Shown: in pieces, positions 1 through 11,092 of the stretch
Position numbering within the stretch: position 1 is the first letter of the stretch
Layout: every line of letters begins with the position of its first letter
Assembly: GCA_029262375.1 (NCBI GenBank)
Contig: JAJCZM010000022.1
Coordinates: 1-64,000, forward strand
Direction of reading: 5' to 3'
Source of the DNA: Deltaproteobacteria bacterium
GTDB lineage: Bacteria > Desulfobacterota > Binatia > UBA1149 > SPBQ01
DNA: 64,000 bases
Notes under the pieces: generated by a model
Seen by the model: the letters and a program-made list of their open reading frames with translations, nothing else
Told to the model about the DNA's origin: nothing
Databases searched by the model: none
Program-made: the position numbers and the translations under genes

Positions 1-276
1 GTGGTCGCGCAGGGTGGTGACTACGTCGGCAACAGTACGTTGCTTGCCGCACGATTCGCCGTCGTCATGAGCTTGAACCTTGCGATTCTGAATCTCTTGC
101 CGCTTCCACCGCTCGATGGCGGGAAGATCGTGCTGTTCTTCTTGGAGTTCATCCACGGCAGCGCATCGCGCTTGCAGCTTCCGCTCAATCTCGTCGGGAT
201 CGTTCTGCTATTGGGAGTGATCGGCTACGCGACGTTGATGGACGTGAAGCGGATTCTCGTCAGCCTGTTTGCTTGA
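1..276 (+). CDS. rseP: RseP-like site-2 protease (M50 family), C-terminal fragment
   Basis: The gene enters from the left edge, so only the last 91 codons are visible and the true start lies outside the window. The motif NLLPLPPLDGGKI is the C-terminal LDG motif of membrane zinc metalloproteases of the RseP/S2P family, in which the Asp helps bind the catalytic zinc. A hydrophobic helix follows (roughly residues 58-77), as expected for the last membrane segment. In the family this intramembrane protease cleaves anti-sigma factors or signal-peptide remnants. The HExxH active site and PDZ domains are outside the window, so the assignment rests on this tail alone. Confidence 0.8.
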   Translation: MVAQGGDYVGNSTLLAARFAVVMSLNLAILNLLPLPPLDGGKIVLFFLEFIHGSASRLQLPLNLVGIVLLLGVIGYATLMDVKRILVSLFA

Positions 277-307
277 CGGCTTGCCCGCTGGACCAAGGGC
301 GCAGCGG

Positions 308-1006
308 CTAGCCTCGCCGCATCGTGTGCAACCAGGTGCGCTCCGGCTTGCCGTCCTCGGTGATCCACAGCGCTTCTTTGTCATCCGCAAAGCCGCGCTC
401 GCCGAGCGCTTTGATCACGTTTCGGGCGTCCGCTCGAAGCGTTTCCGTCAGAAGCAGTGTCCCATGGACGGCCAAATGGCGGTCTAGAAACGCTACCAGC
501 GGTTCATAGCTGTCGGGGTCGTACACGATGTCGGCGGCCAGGATCCAATCGAAAGGGCCGTCGCAATCGTCGCGCGTGAAGTCGCAGAGCCGCACCTCGA
601 TATTGTCGAGCGCGTAGTGTTCGATGCTCGCGCGTACGAACTCCAACGCGTCGGGCGCGTAATCGGCGAACACGACTTCGTCGGCCGTGCGTGCCGCAAC
701 CAGGCCCGTCAGCCCCAATCCGCATCCTAGATCGAGAACCCGTCCGTGCGGTGGATCGGCCGCGAGACGACGGGCGATCGCCTGTGCACCGATCCAAACC
801 AGGGCCCAGTACGGTGGCTCGACGCCTGGGGTTGCGCGCAGCAACGCAGTCGCATCGACGATCTCGTCCAGGTGAGCGACGCTGTAGAGCTCGATGGTAT
901 CGGATTGCCGGGCGGCGTCGTCCTGCGTTGCGGCCAGTTCGACCGTGACCAGCTCGGCTGGATATCCGGCTAGCTGTCTGACTCGCTGACTTGCTGACGC
1001 GCTCAC
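308..1006 (-). CDS. Class I SAM-dependent methyltransferase (METTL21/ETFB-lysine methyltransferase-like)
   Basis: This 232-aa protein has a clear SAM-binding motif I (VLDLGCGLGLTGLVAA) followed by an acidic motif II (VVFADYAPDALE) and the segment WILAADIVYD. This D/N-x-x-Y/D pattern is typical of the Methyltransf_16 group, which modifies protein lysines. The N-terminal segment (ELYSVAHLDEIVDAT) also fits ETF-beta and nicotinamide-type methyltransferases. It starts with GTG, and that codon overlaps the stop of the EVE-domain gene by four bases (GTGA), so the two are translationally coupled. The substrate cannot be read from the sequence. Confidence 0.75.
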   Translation of the reverse strand: MSASASQRVRQLAGYPAELVTVELAATQDDAARQSDTIELYSVAHLDEIVDATALLRATPGVEPPYWALVWIGAQAIARRLAADPPHGRVLDLGCGLGLTGLVAARTADEVVFADYAPDALEFVRASIEHYALDNIEVRLCDFTRDDCDGPFDWILAADIVYDPDSYEPLVAFLDRHLAVHGTLLLTETLRADARNVIKALGERGFADDKEALWITEDGKPERTWLHTMRRG

Positions 1007-1407
1007 TTGCCCATCTTGACGATGGTCTTGAATTCTTTCGCCGTGAGCGGGACCACCGATAGGCGGCTTTGTTTCACAAGTTGGATTTCCGCGAGAGACG
1101 TCGAAGCCTTGATGTCGGCAAGGGTGACCGGGTTGGCGAGTTTCTCCACAGGTTCCAAGTCCACGACCACCCAGCGCTCGTCGTCGGTCGTAGGGTCTGG
1201 ATAGGCTTCGCCGGTCACACGGGCGATGCCGACGACGTCCTTGCCGTCGTTGCTGTGGTAGAAGAGCACCTGATCGCCGACTTTCATGGCCGCAAGATTG
1301 TTACGTGCCTGGTAGTTGCGTACGCCGTCCCAGTAGGTCGAACCGTCGCGGACGAATTCGTCCCATGAGTATTTCGACGGTTCGGACTTCGCCAGCCAGT
1401 ACTTCAT
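1003..1407 (-). CDS. EVE domain-containing protein
   Basis: A 134-aa single-domain protein beginning MKYWLAKSEPSKYSWDEF, the characteristic opening of EVE (PUA-like) proteins related to thymocyte nuclear protein 1. The family motifs WDGVRNYQARN and GDQVLFYHS are both present, and the length matches stand-alone bacterial EVE proteins. EVE domains bind modified bases in DNA or RNA. A role in reading modified nucleic acid is known for the family but not shown here. It is the first gene of a two-gene unit with the methyltransferase, the reading frames overlapping by four bases. Confidence 0.9.
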   Translation of the reverse strand: MKYWLAKSEPSKYSWDEFVRDGSTYWDGVRNYQARNNLAAMKVGDQVLFYHSNDGKDVVGIARVTGEAYPDPTTDDERWVVVDLEPVEKLANPVTLADIKASTSLAEIQLVKQSRLSVVPLTAKEFKTIVKMGK

Positions 1408-1620
1408 GGTGTTCGGTGCTCTCCCCGGCCAATTGGTGCATTTACGACAGGTGGACTCGCGCGTGTCTGTCGAGCGAGCGCGCGCGACTGTCCGAGACGC
1501 AGATTGCTAGTACGGACGCCGCGCCGGAGCCAGCGTTTTCCTCGCTCGCGTAGGCGCCGTCGGCGGCCGTTCGTGGTAGAAACGAACACCGCGACGAGAT
1601 AGCCTGTTGGTGCTCGGCTA

Positions 1621-1660
1621 GCCGACCGTGGCCGACCGTGGCCGATCGTAGCCGGCCGGA
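1621..1660. repeat. Four-copy 10-bp tandem repeat upstream of the trehalose operon
   Basis: Four decamers lie head to tail: gccgaccgtg, gccgaccgtg, gccgatcgta and gccggccgga. They end nine bases before the GTG start of the GH15 gene, inside an otherwise empty 260-bp gap. The 10-bp period would place each copy on the same face of the helix. Function is unknown. Confidence 0.7.
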
Positions 1661-1669
1661 GCATACCCA

Positions 1670-3469
1670 GTGGATCGTGATCCCGAATCGCCAAGCCTTG
1701 ATCTCGCGATCATAGGCAATTGCCAGTACAGCGCGCTCATCACTACGCGAGGGAAGGTCACGTGGGCCTGCTTCCCGCGATTCGATTCTCCCGCACTTTT
1801 CGATTCCCTGCTCGACGACGACGAAGGCGGCCACTTCACCATAGAAGGCGCCGGTGAAGGCTGGACGACCGAGTCGCGGTATCTCGAAAACAGCTGCATT
1901 CTCTCTACGGTGTGGACGCGCGACGGCGAGTCGTTCGAAGTCGTGGACTTCGCGCCGCGATTCTCGCTCTACGATCGTTACTTTCGGCCGGCCATGATGG
2001 TGCGCCTGGTGCGGCGGCGCGCTGGTCGCCCGCGCATTCGCGTAGTGTGCCGACCGCGCTTCGAGTACGGGCTGCGCGAGGCCAAGGCACTTCGCGGTTC
2101 CAACCACATCACTTATTTGGACTGGAGCAACCTCGATACAGTTCGTCTCACCACGGACGCATCGATCACCAACGTTGCACAGGGAGTTCCGTTCGAACTC
2201 GCCAAAGACCTGCACTTTGCGCTCGCGTGGGGAGAGCCGTTCGAAGACAGCTTCCACGTGCTCGACGATTTCCTCGCGCGTACGCACGATTACTGGACGA
2301 GGTGGTGTCGCCAAACGCGCGTGCCGGTGAAATACCAGGACGCCGTGTTGCGTGCGGCGATGACTCTGAAGCTTCATCAATTCGAAGATACCGGCGCCGT
2401 CATTGCCGCGACCACGACGAGCATCCCCGAGATTCCGGGTACCGAGCGCAATTGGGACTACAGATTCTGCTGGCTTCGCGATGCGGCCTTCGTCATCCGC
2501 GCGCTACTGCGCCTCGGTCATAGCGAGGACGCGTCGCGATTTTGCGACTACCTTCGCAACCTCGTAACGCCCGACGGTGACGCGTTCAGCCTGCAACCGG
2601 TGTACGGGATCGATGGTGTAGCCGAGCTTACAGAAACGATACTCGAGCATCTCGCCGGTTATCGCGGCAACGGTCCCGTGCGCGTAGGCAACGCGGCTTT
2701 CACGCACGTCCAGAACGACGTGTACGGCGAGGTTACGCTCGCACTGAGTCCGCTGTTTTACGACGAGCGCTTGTTGGGCGCCGAACTCGAACCGGTCTAC
2801 GAAGCGATCGAGAGTCTCGCGACGGCGGCGATTCGAACGTTCCCCACCACCGATGCGAGTATCTGGGAGTACAGGGGTACCTCTGAGCATCACGTGTTCT
2901 CAAAGTTCATGGGCTGGGTGGCCGTGGACCGTGCGGCGCGTATCGCCGAGCATCTCGGCCGCACCGAACACCATGAACGTTGGACGCGCGCGGCCGACGG
3001 CATGAGGGAAGAGATCCTCACTGAAGGATACTGCGAGAAAACAGGCTCGTTTGTCGGTGCGTACGGCGATACGCAGCTCGATGCATCGTTGTTGTTGATG
3101 CCGATTCTGGGTTTTCTCCCGCCCGATGACCCGCGCATGATCAACACGATCGATGCCTTGCATCGCGAACTGTCGGTTAACGGCTACATGTTTCGCTACA
3201 AGCACGAGGACGACTTCGGCAAGCAGGCCAACGCTTTTACCATCTGCTCGACTTGGATGGTCGAGGCACTGTGGCTGGTCGGACGCGAAGAGGAGGCCGT
3301 TGAAATGTTCGAGCAGCTGTTGGCGTCACGCAACAGTTTCGGTCTGCTCTCGGAAGACATCGATCCCGAGACCGGCGAGCTGTGGGGCAACTTTCCACAG
3401 ACCTATAGCATGCTCGGGATCGTCAACTGCGCGCTCAAGCTGAGTCCGAGCTGGGACGAGATTTTTTAG
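1670..3469 (+). CDS. Glycoside hydrolase family 15 protein (glucoamylase/trehalase type)
   Basis: The 599-aa protein has the full GH15 architecture: an N-terminal beta-sandwich beginning with DLAIIGNCQYSALI and WACFPRFDSPALF, then an (alpha/alpha)6 barrel. Family motifs include NWDYRFCWLRDAAF, WEYRG followed by HVFSKFMGWVAVDRA, and SEDIDPETGELWGNFPQ near the end, which normally carries the second catalytic glutamate. GH15 members hydrolyse alpha-glucosides and some are trehalases. The GTG start is supported by the conserved N-terminus. Its stop overlaps the start of the trehalose synthase/phosphatase gene (TAGTG). That coupling suggests a role in trehalose or alpha-glucan turnover; trehalase activity itself is an inference. 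Confidence 0.9.
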   Translation: MDRDPESPSLDLAIIGNCQYSALITTRGKVTWACFPRFDSPALFDSLLDDDEGGHFTIEGAGEGWTTESRYLENSCILSTVWTRDGESFEVVDFAPRFSLYDRYFRPAMMVRLVRRRAGRPRIRVVCRPRFEYGLREAKALRGSNHITYLDWSNLDTVRLTTDASITNVAQGVPFELAKDLHFALAWGEPFEDSFHVLDDFLARTHDYWTRWCRQTRVPVKYQDAVLRAAMTLKLHQFEDTGAVIAATTTSIPEIPGTERNWDYRFCWLRDAAFVIRALLRLGHSEDASRFCDYLRNLVTPDGDAFSLQPVYGIDGVAELTETILEHLAGYRGNGPVRVGNAAFTHVQNDVYGEVTLALSPLFYDERLLGAELEPVYEAIESLATAAIRTFPTTDASIWEYRGTSEHHVFSKFMGWVAVDRAARIAEHLGRTEHHERWTRAADGMREEILTEGYCEKTGSFVGAYGDTQLDASLLLMPILGFLPPDDPRMINTIDALHRELSVNGYMFRYKHEDDFGKQANAFTICSTWMVEALWLVGREEEAVEMFEQLLASRNSFGLLSEDIDPETGELWGNFPQTYSMLGIVNCALKLSPSWDEIF

Positions 3470-5718
3470 TGGACGAGACTGCGAAGCTCACTGGCCGCAC
3501 GATCATCGCATCGAACCGTCTGCCGGTTACGGCGCGGGTAGAGAACGGCAAGCTTCGATTGGTGCGCAGCGCGGGCGGCTTGGTCACCGGCCTGGAGGCG
3601 GTGCACGACAGCGGCGAATCGTTATGGGTCGGCTCGCTCGGGCTATCGTCGACTTCTTCGGTTCCGTTGGAGCAAGGCGACCTCGATCGTCTGAAGGCCG
3701 AAGGGCTGCGCTCGGTAGATGTCCCCGACGAACTCTACGAGGCCTACTATACCGGCTTCAGCAACAGCTCGGTCTGGCCGCTGTTTCACTACATGCCCGA
3801 TCGCTGCCAATTTTCCGCGACGACCTGGAACGCCTATTTGCGCGTGAATCAGTTGTTCGCCGATGCGATCCTCGCCGAGGCGAAACCCGGCGATCGCATC
3901 TGGGTGCAGGACTACCAGCTGATGTTGGTGCCGAAGATGCTGCGCGATGCGAACCCGGGTCTTTCGATAGGATTCTTCCTACACATCCCGTTCCCATCCA
4001 CGGAAATGTTTCGTTTGCTGCCGTGGCGCAATGAACTGCTCGAGGGCGTGCTGGGCTCCGATCTGATCGGTTTTCACACGCTCGAATACATGCGGCATTT
4101 CTCGAACAGCGTTGCCCGTCTGACAGGGCTCGAGCCGCAGATGGATACGATCATTCACGGCCGGCGCAGCGTGCGCCTCGGTGCGTTCCCTCTCGGGATC
4201 GACGTCGAGCAGTGGTACGACGGCGCGCACGAGAGCGAGAGCGAGGCGTATCTCGCCGAACTGACCGCCAACTATCGAGACAGCAAGGTCGTTCTCGGCG
4301 TCGATCGCCTGGACTATACGAAGGGGATTCCCGCGCGCCTGCTCGCCTTCGCCGCGTTCCTGGAACGGCACCCCGAATGGATCGGCAAGGTGCACCTCGT
4401 GCAGCTCTCGGTCCCGTCGCGCGTGAAAGTCGGCGAGTATCGCGAGATCAAACAAGAGGTCGACGGATTGGTCGGCATGATCAACGGTCGCTTCGGCACG
4501 CCGGGTTACGTGCCGGTGCACTACCTGTTTCGCAATCTCGACCGATCGCACCTGATGGCGCTGTACCGACGCGCGGACGTGGCGATGGTCACGCCGTTTC
4601 GCGACGGACTCAATCTCGTCTGCAAAGAATACGTGGCGTGTAAGAAGGACGAGCCGGGCGTGCTCATTCTGAGCGAGTTTGCGGGCTCGGCATCGGAGAT
4701 GGGTGAGGCGATTCCCGTCAACCCCTGGTCTCAGGACAGTATGGTTGACGCGCTGGAGACGGCGCTCAACATGTCGGACGAGGACGCCACGACGATGATG
4801 CAGTCGCTGTGGGATCGACTCAGCCGCTTCGACAACCGCAACTGGAGCCGTAACTTCCTGCAAGTCCTCGACGACGTTGCAGCGAACAACGGTCCGTCGG
4901 TCGGAGCGCGCCTGGATCCGCCGAGCCTTACGCGTCTGCTGGAACGCGTGCAGACGGCACGATCTGTATTCGTGTTTGCCGACTATGACGGCACGCTTGT
5001 ACCGCTGGAGAACAAACCCGAGCAAGCGATACCGACCGATGAAGTATTGGCGCTCATCGACGAACTCGACCAAATCCCCGGCTTCCGCTTTTCGATCGTG
5101 AGCGGGCGCGACCGCGAGTTCTTGGTCAAGTATCTGCCCGATCACGTGCGCCTGGTCGCCGAGCACGGCGCGATGATCCGCTACGACGCCCGGCGCGGCT
5201 TCGAACGTCTCGTAGACGAAGAGGGCCTGCACGAACTTCGCGAGAACGTGATCAACATCATGCGCGACTTCGAGAGCCGCATTCCCGGCTCACGTATCGA
5301 AGTGAAAGAATTCGGCGTGGCGTGGCACTATCGCATGTCCGACCCGATCTTCGCGCACCAGCAGGCCCTATCTCTGGCCGATACGCTCGGAGAGCTGCTG
5401 CAGCAGACCCAGCTCGGTGTGCTGATGTCGAAGAAGGCGGTCGAAGTACGCCACATGGGCATCAACAAGGGGGAGGCGGTGCGATCGATCCTCGAACGCG
5501 CGGGTTTCGACCCCGACCGCGATCTCCTTATTACGATGGGCGACGATCGTACCGACGAGGACATGTTCCGCGTTTACCCGCGCGCGAACGTCTCGATCTG
5601 CGTCAACGACGGCCCCACGGTCGCCGGCCACGTGATGGAGCGTGAGAAGCTCATCGAACTGCTCACGGAACTCACCCGAACGGTCCACGGCGCGGGCGCG
5701 CCGGCTGTGGAATCGTAG
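3469..5718 (+). CDS. otsAB: Bifunctional trehalose-6-phosphate synthase/phosphatase (OtsA-OtsB fusion)
   Basis: A 749-aa fusion. Residues about 10-470 are a GT20 OtsA domain that joins UDP-glucose and glucose-6-phosphate, with motifs [39 protein letters not shown] and [10 protein letters not shown]. Residues about 495-740 are an OtsB phosphatase of the HAD superfamily with DYDGT at 505-509 and the late motif [10 protein letters not shown]. The product would be free trehalose, an osmoprotectant made in the cytoplasm. One oddity is that the usual HDYHL segment reads QDYQLML here. The GTG start overlaps the preceding GH15 stop by one base. Confidence 0.95.
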   Translation: MDETAKLTGRTIIASNRLPVTARVENGKLRLVRSAGGLVTGLEAVHDSGESLWVGSLGLSSTSSVPLEQGDLDRLKAEGLRSVDVPDELYEAYYTGFSNSSVWPLFHYMPDRCQFSATTWNAYLRVNQLFADAILAEAKPGDRIWVQDYQLMLVPKMLRDANPGLSIGFFLHIPFPSTEMFRLLPWRNELLEGVLGSDLIGFHTLEYMRHFSNSVARLTGLEPQMDTIIHGRRSVRLGAFPLGIDVEQWYDGAHESESEAYLAELTANYRDSKVVLGVDRLDYTKGIPARLLAFAAFLERHPEWIGKVHLVQLSVPSRVKVGEYREIKQEVDGLVGMINGRFGTPGYVPVHYLFRNLDRSHLMALYRRADVAMVTPFRDGLNLVCKEYVACKKDEPGVLILSEFAGSASEMGEAIPVNPWSQDSMVDALETALNMSDEDATTMMQSLWDRLSRFDNRNWSRNFLQVLDDVAANNGPSVGARLDPPSLTRLLERVQTARSVFVFADYDGTLVPLENKPEQAIPTDEVLALIDELDQIPGFRFSIVSGRDREFLVKYLPDHVRLVAEHGAMIRYDARRGFERLVDEEGLHELRENVINIMRDFESRIPGSRIEVKEFGVAWHYRMSDPIFAHQQALSLADTLGELLQQTQLGVLMSKKAVEVRHMGINKGEAVRSILERAGFDPDRDLLITMGDDRTDEDMFRVYPRANVSICVNDGPTVAGHVMEREKLIELLTELTRTVHGAGAPAVES

Positions 5719-5771
5719 CCTCACCCGAGTTGCAAAACTGAGGACCAATGCTAAGCTCCCGCCAGCTCTGA

Positions 5772-5844
5772 GGGCCGTTAGCTCAGTTGGTAGAGCAGCG
5801 GCCTTTTAAGCCGCGGGTCGTTGGTTCAAGTCCAACACGGCTCA
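5772..5844 (+). tRNA. tRNA-Lys (anticodon TTT)
   Basis: The cloverleaf can be folded by hand. The 7-bp acceptor GGGCCGT/ACGGCTC has one G-U pair, the D arm is GCTCAGTTGGTAGAGC, the anticodon stem GCGGC/GCCGC carries loop CTTTTAA (anticodon TTT), and the T arm is GTTGG-TTCAAGT-CCAAC. CCA is not encoded. It stands 67 bases upstream of tRNA-Glu. Confidence 0.95.
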
Positions 5845-5911
5845 CGTCAATCTTTCAAAGAGAAGTCTCGCTCGCGTCTTGGGCTTGAATGGCGAGATTT
5901 CTTCAAAGTGC

Positions 5912-7523
<1,612 letters not shown>

Positions 7524-7527
<4 letters not shown>

Positions 7528-7742
7528 GTCTTTCTCCGGCGAGTTACGAAACGTATCTCAAGGTCCATCCCGAAGCCTTCGGCGATGGCATTCATTGCTT
7601 GGAGGGTGGGGGAAGATCGTCCATTCACGAGCCGCCATAAGTGCATGCGACTCACGCCAGACCGATCGATGAGGTCCTGGAGTGATAGCTTGCGCTTATG
7701 GCGCTGCTTTTCGATCTCGTGACCGAAGGCGGCATCGTCCAT
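7524..7742 (-). CDS. Cro/CI-type helix-turn-helix regulator of the recombinase
   Basis: I chose the ATG at 7742 (72 aa) because the domain begins right there (MDDAAFGHEIEKQRHKRKLS). The protein is one HTH_3 domain: LSLQDLIDRSGVSRMHLWRL contains the two helices, and NGRSSPTLQAMNAIAEGFG the following ones. It is just upstream of the recombinase and overlaps it by four bases (ATGA), so it probably controls the promoter it shares with the integrase. A near-perfect inverted repeat sits 11 bases before its start. Longer upstream starts are possible but add low-complexity sequence. Confidence 0.8.
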
Positions 7743-7752
7743 GCAGGGTGTA

Positions 7753-7770
7753 GTATAACGTATGTGATAC
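7753..7770. promoter_or_regulatory. Probable operator of the HTH-recombinase operon
   Basis: GTATAACGTATGTGATAC consists of inverted half sites GTATAAC and GTATCAC around a 4-bp spacer. It lies 11 bases upstream of the HTH start codon, where a repressor would block initiation. Autoregulation is inferred from position and symmetry. Confidence 0.5.
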
Positions 7771-7975
7771 ATGCGCAAGTTGATTCTATTCGTCGGTCTC
7801 CGCCCACCTGATCCACAAATCCGTTCGGGTTTTGCGTTTGCCGTGAGCCGGCGGCGGTTCTGCTGCATGAGGGCATTGCCGCGCGGCAGTCGCGAGGATT
7901 CGGCCCACGAGGTCGATAAGGTCCGCATCGCCTCCAAGCTCTGCACGTGTGGACGCGCCTAGCCGGGCGTGTGGC

Positions 7976-10462
7976 TCAGAACGGCAGGCCATTGTCGTCG
8001 CTCGCGGTCAGGTTCGGTGGTCGGGTTTCGGTGTGCGTCGTAGTGCTACCTGACCAATCGATGCCTTGGCAGTGTCCGTTTTCCTTAGGTTTTGGGGCTT
8101 CGTGGTCAGCTTGGTCAGGTTGGTCAGGTTCTGTCGGATGTAGTGCGCTGCTTTTCAGGTGCAATACATTGTGGCGCGAGCCGTTCAGCGTATGGCGAAC
8201 GGTGTACGTGCGACGCACGTCGAGTTCCGTCGTGCATAGCGCCTGAGCTTCATGCAGTCGTTTACGTAGCGTCTTCTCTCCTATCGCCAGGTTGTTCGAG
8301 CTTCGGCTGCCGATGTCCTGAGCGGCTCGAAAGCTTGCCACAGGGTCGAGGTATAGGTTGTCACCTTCGAGCCACCCGATTCGCTTGCCCTGGGGATATA
8401 GATCCGAGGACTGGCCTCGCCACCCCCATGCTTGCGGATTGTCCGGTGCGCCACCGTCCGCAGATGTTACATGCGCATCGCCAGCCGTGAGCGCTGACCT
8501 CAACAATTCGAGATACACAGCTACAGGATCGCTGGCCGTCTGATGTGCCTCTTGCGATTGAGCCGCATCACGTAGTGCCGTGAGTCCACGTTCCCATAGA
8601 ACTGCTGCGTTCTCGTCGGACATCGCGCCGATGTCGGCGGCGAAGTCTAGGAAGTAGCGTAATCCCAAAGCCAGGTTCGCAATGAGTTGCGGCGTTCGCC
8701 GATGCTGCCCGTTCAGCGTGAGGTCTGCGCGCAATGCGGCAACCTCAGCGTCAATCTCGCCACTAGTGTCGCCGTAGCTCGCAGCGATCCAGGATATGAA
8801 ACCGCTCATAGCGGCGGCATAGACGCCCGTGGCTGCGTCGCGCTGGCAGGCAGTGAGCACATGGACATCGAGGTCGCCGTTACCGAGCTCAACGATAAGC
8901 GCACGCGCACGCACTGATTGCCCGCGAGGTACGTCCTCGCCGGTACTAAGGATCAGTCCGCGCGGTGGTTTGGCGCTACGCAACTGTGAATCGCGCGTGA
9001 GTCGTTGCCGTGCGGAGTGGTTGCCCTGTGCGCGCAATAGCCGTGCTGCTTTCTGATGGAGCCGGTTGATGTCGTTCTGTCCGCCCTCGGGTGCGAAGTC
9101 ATCGATGCAGAACAGCGCGTCCTTAGCGGTGAACGCTGCCATCTCAAGTGCATTGTCAGTAGACGACCACGAACCGGGTAGATTCCGCGCGTCGAGGCCA
9201 GCACCAAAGTGCTGCTGCGCCAGTGCCGCAAGTTCGCTTTTGAATACGCCGGTTGGCCCGACGAGGTGGATGCTTAGGTCGCAGTGTCCGAGGACTGCCC
9301 GGAATACAGCGGCAAGTACGGGTATGACGATCTCGTCGGGGCCAAGGTCCAGAATCCGAAGTGACGCCTGGACCGCTTCGATCAGGTCGTTGTCTTTCGG
9401 AGGTTCGGGAAGGTCGATACCGCTCAAAGCGCCATTGAGGCTGACGAATATGCTCGTATCAAGTCCGTCGGCGTGGATTGCACCACCGGCGTGCAGGTAG
9501 ACCCATCTATCGTCGATCTCCCGCCATCCTGTATGCGCGTACTCGATGCGCAATTGCGGCTCGGGACTCAGCAACTGAATCGCGGTGCGGGCATGGTCTT
9601 TCTTGGCCGTACCGGCGTAGACGACGGCCTTCGCTCCGAGATTTGGCGTGATCCATGCCAGGCCCGCGAAGTGAGTCGCTGGCACCGCGAACGTGGTCTT
9701 GCGCCCACCGAGTTGGGCCTCGATCTCAAAGCTTCGGACGCTCTCGACACCATCGTCATGCACAATGTCGGCGACGATCCTGGCCGTGAAATTGGTGAGT
9801 GCCATTTTGGTCCGCCCGTCGTTGGTAGACTTCGAGCAGACGATACCCGTCGATGTTTCCTCGTAGGGATGGCCCTGGTCTGCTGAATAATCCTGCGACT
9901 CGGAGGTAGAAAACTTTTGGGTGTACACCGCTGAGGAGTTGACCAACTTGACCAACTCGTCCACAGAGCCCGCTTTCCCAAGGTAATCGCTAACGTCGGC
10001 CTTCGGTTCCTGGTCAGGTAGCTCGACTAACTTGACCACGCACCCGACCAGAGACAGCGACTCCGCGACCTGCACGCCATGTGTGCGCCCCGGTTCATCG
10101 TTGTCGGGGATGATGGCGACGGTGCGACCTCGCAGTGCTTCGCTGTATTCGTCGCGCCAGTTGCCCGCACCGCCTGAATTCGTCGTCGCAATCAGACCAA
10201 GCTCAGCGAGACGATCAGCGTCTTTCTCGCCCTCGACGATATGGATCGTTTCGTCTGCGTCCGCCGCCAACAACTGGGGCAGCCGGTAGAGAACTCGGCG
10301 GCTGCTGCCGAGACCCTTGGTCCAGCCGCCGGTGCTGTCCGAGCGCTGCTGGTAGAACCCCTTCGGCTCAGTCCGGACGACCCGAAACAGAGGCTGATTG
10401 TGTTCGTCGTAGTAGACGTACTGCGCGACCTCTCGTCGCCTATTGTCTCCTGCGCGGCTCAT
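7976..10462 (-). CDS. Toprim-DUF927-like primase/helicase protein of the island
   Basis: Starting at the ATG that overlaps the CHC2 gene stop (ATGA), the protein is 828 aa. An N-terminal Toprim fold is visible as IHIVEGEKDADRL (Glu at about 77) and AIIPDNDEPG (about 117-125). A DUF927/D5-like ATPase follows, with a Walker A loop GPTGVFKS at 402-409 and an acidic Walker B-like stretch CIDDFAPEG. The C-terminus is hydrophilic. With the 76-aa CHC2 protein it forms a split DnaG-type primase joined to a helicase, a common replication module of satellites and plasmids. It should act on the excised circular island. Confidence 0.8.
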   Translation of the reverse strand: MSRAGDNRRREVAQYVYYDEHNQPLFRVVRTEPKGFYQQRSDSTGGWTKGLGSSRRVLYRLPQLLAADADETIHIVEGEKDADRLAELGLIATTNSGGAGNWRDEYSEALRGRTVAIIPDNDEPGRTHGVQVAESLSLVGCVVKLVELPDQEPKADVSDYLGKAGSVDELVKLVNSSAVYTQKFSTSESQDYSADQGHPYEETSTGIVCSKSTNDGRTKMALTNFTARIVADIVHDDGVESVRSFEIEAQLGGRKTTFAVPATHFAGLAWITPNLGAKAVVYAGTAKKDHARTAIQLLSPEPQLRIEYAHTGWREIDDRWVYLHAGGAIHADGLDTSIFVSLNGALSGIDLPEPPKDNDLIEAVQASLRILDLGPDEIVIPVLAAVFRAVLGHCDLSIHLVGPTGVFKSELAALAQQHFGAGLDARNLPGSWSSTDNALEMAAFTAKDALFCIDDFAPEGGQNDINRLHQKAARLLRAQGNHSARQRLTRDSQLRSAKPPRGLILSTGEDVPRGQSVRARALIVELGNGDLDVHVLTACQRDAATGVYAAAMSGFISWIAASYGDTSGEIDAEVAALRADLTLNGQHRRTPQLIANLALGLRYFLDFAADIGAMSDENAAVLWERGLTALRDAAQSQEAHQTASDPVAVYLELLRSALTAGDAHVTSADGGAPDNPQAWGWRGQSSDLYPQGKRIGWLEGDNLYLDPVASFRAAQDIGSRSSNNLAIGEKTLRKRLHEAQALCTTELDVRRTYTVRHTLNGSRHNVLHLKSSALHPTEPDQPDQADHEAPKPKENGHCQGIDWSGSTTTHTETRPPNLTASDDNGLPF

Positions 10463-10689
10463 ACGTGGCGTGGCGGGAAAAACTGCGCCCACGAGAGTCC
10501 CAGCGCGGCTACAACGGCGCTTGCTGCGCAACCTCGGTGGCAGTGAACGAGGATACGACCATCGTGCCCCTCAGCGATTGCCAAGCTCGGATTGCGATCC
10601 TCATGCGCAGGACAGCGCGCAGTCCACCCGCCTGCGGTGCGGTGAACACGGTCCAGCCTCGAAAGGACTTCATCGACATGCGCAATCAT
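10459..10689 (-). CDS. CHC2-type zinc-finger primase N-terminal protein
   Basis: A 76-aa protein that is essentially one DnaG-like CHC2 zinc finger: CPAHEDRNPSLAIAEG, then VHCHRGC. These supply the Cys/His ligands, with the motif order CPAH-x(n)-CHxGC. It ends with GLSWAQFFP, the usual linker of these domains. In most elements this finger is fused to Toprim. Here it is a separate gene that overlaps both neighbours by four bases (ATGA on each side), so all three are made from one transcript and are probably partners. Confidence 0.85.
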   Translation of the reverse strand: MIAHVDEVLSRLDRVHRTAGGWTARCPAHEDRNPSLAIAEGHDGRILVHCHRGCAASAVVAALGLSWAQFFPPRHV

Positions 10690-10883
10690 GTCGCGGCCTC
10701 AGAAACGTCTTTCGAGAACAATAGATCGCGGATCGCCTCTATCTGCTCCGGGCTGTACCGACGGGCTCCGCTCCAGTCGCGCTCGGCCAGCGGAATTTTC
10801 CCCTCGATTTCAAGCCGCTTAAGTGAACTTGTGGAGACCCCGATGAGGGATGCCGCCTGTCCTATTCGATATGTTGATGCCAT
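10686..10883 (-). CDS. MerR/AlpA-like helix-turn-helix protein (possible excisionase or replication regulator)
   Basis: A 65-aa winged-helix protein beginning YRIGQAASLIGVSTSSLKRL and continuing RRYSPEQIEAIRDLL, the standard MerR-type DNA-binding domain without an effector domain. A strong Shine-Dalgarno (aaggagag) precedes the ATG. It is the first gene of the operon with CHC2 and Toprim/DUF927. In satellites, short proteins of this type in this position act as excisionases or as activators of the replication module. Which of these applies cannot be told here. Confidence 0.8.
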   Translation of the reverse strand: MASTYRIGQAASLIGVSTSSLKRLEIEGKIPLAERDWSGARRYSPEQIEAIRDLLFSKDVSEAAT

Positions 10884-10971
10884 TTTTGCTCTCCTTGCGT
10901 CGTTGGCCGTTCCGGCCGTGCTTGAACTAGTAGACCACGCCTAGCACCGGGAGGCGAAGGCTAAGTGCACG

Positions 10972-10987
10972 TAATCGCTAGCGATTA
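10972..10987. promoter_or_regulatory. 16-bp perfect palindrome upstream of the primase operon
   Basis: TAATCGCTAGCGATTA is a perfect palindrome about 90 bases upstream of the MerR-like gene, in a 209-bp stretch with no gene. It could be an operator for that protein or part of a replication origin of the circular island. Confidence 0.45.
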
Positions 10988-11092
10988 TTGCGTCACGACT
11001 GTCCCGACAGCGATCCGGCCGGTTGCACGCGCGAACGGAAACCTGGGCAGAGTAGAGGCTTTGCGGTGAGGAGAGGTGAGCGGAAGCTCGCC

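Noticed and set aside
3979-5232. Long minus-strand frame of 417 codons
   Set aside because: It lies fully inside the trehalose synthase/phosphatase gene, has no recognisable domain and reflects the high GC content of the antisense strand.
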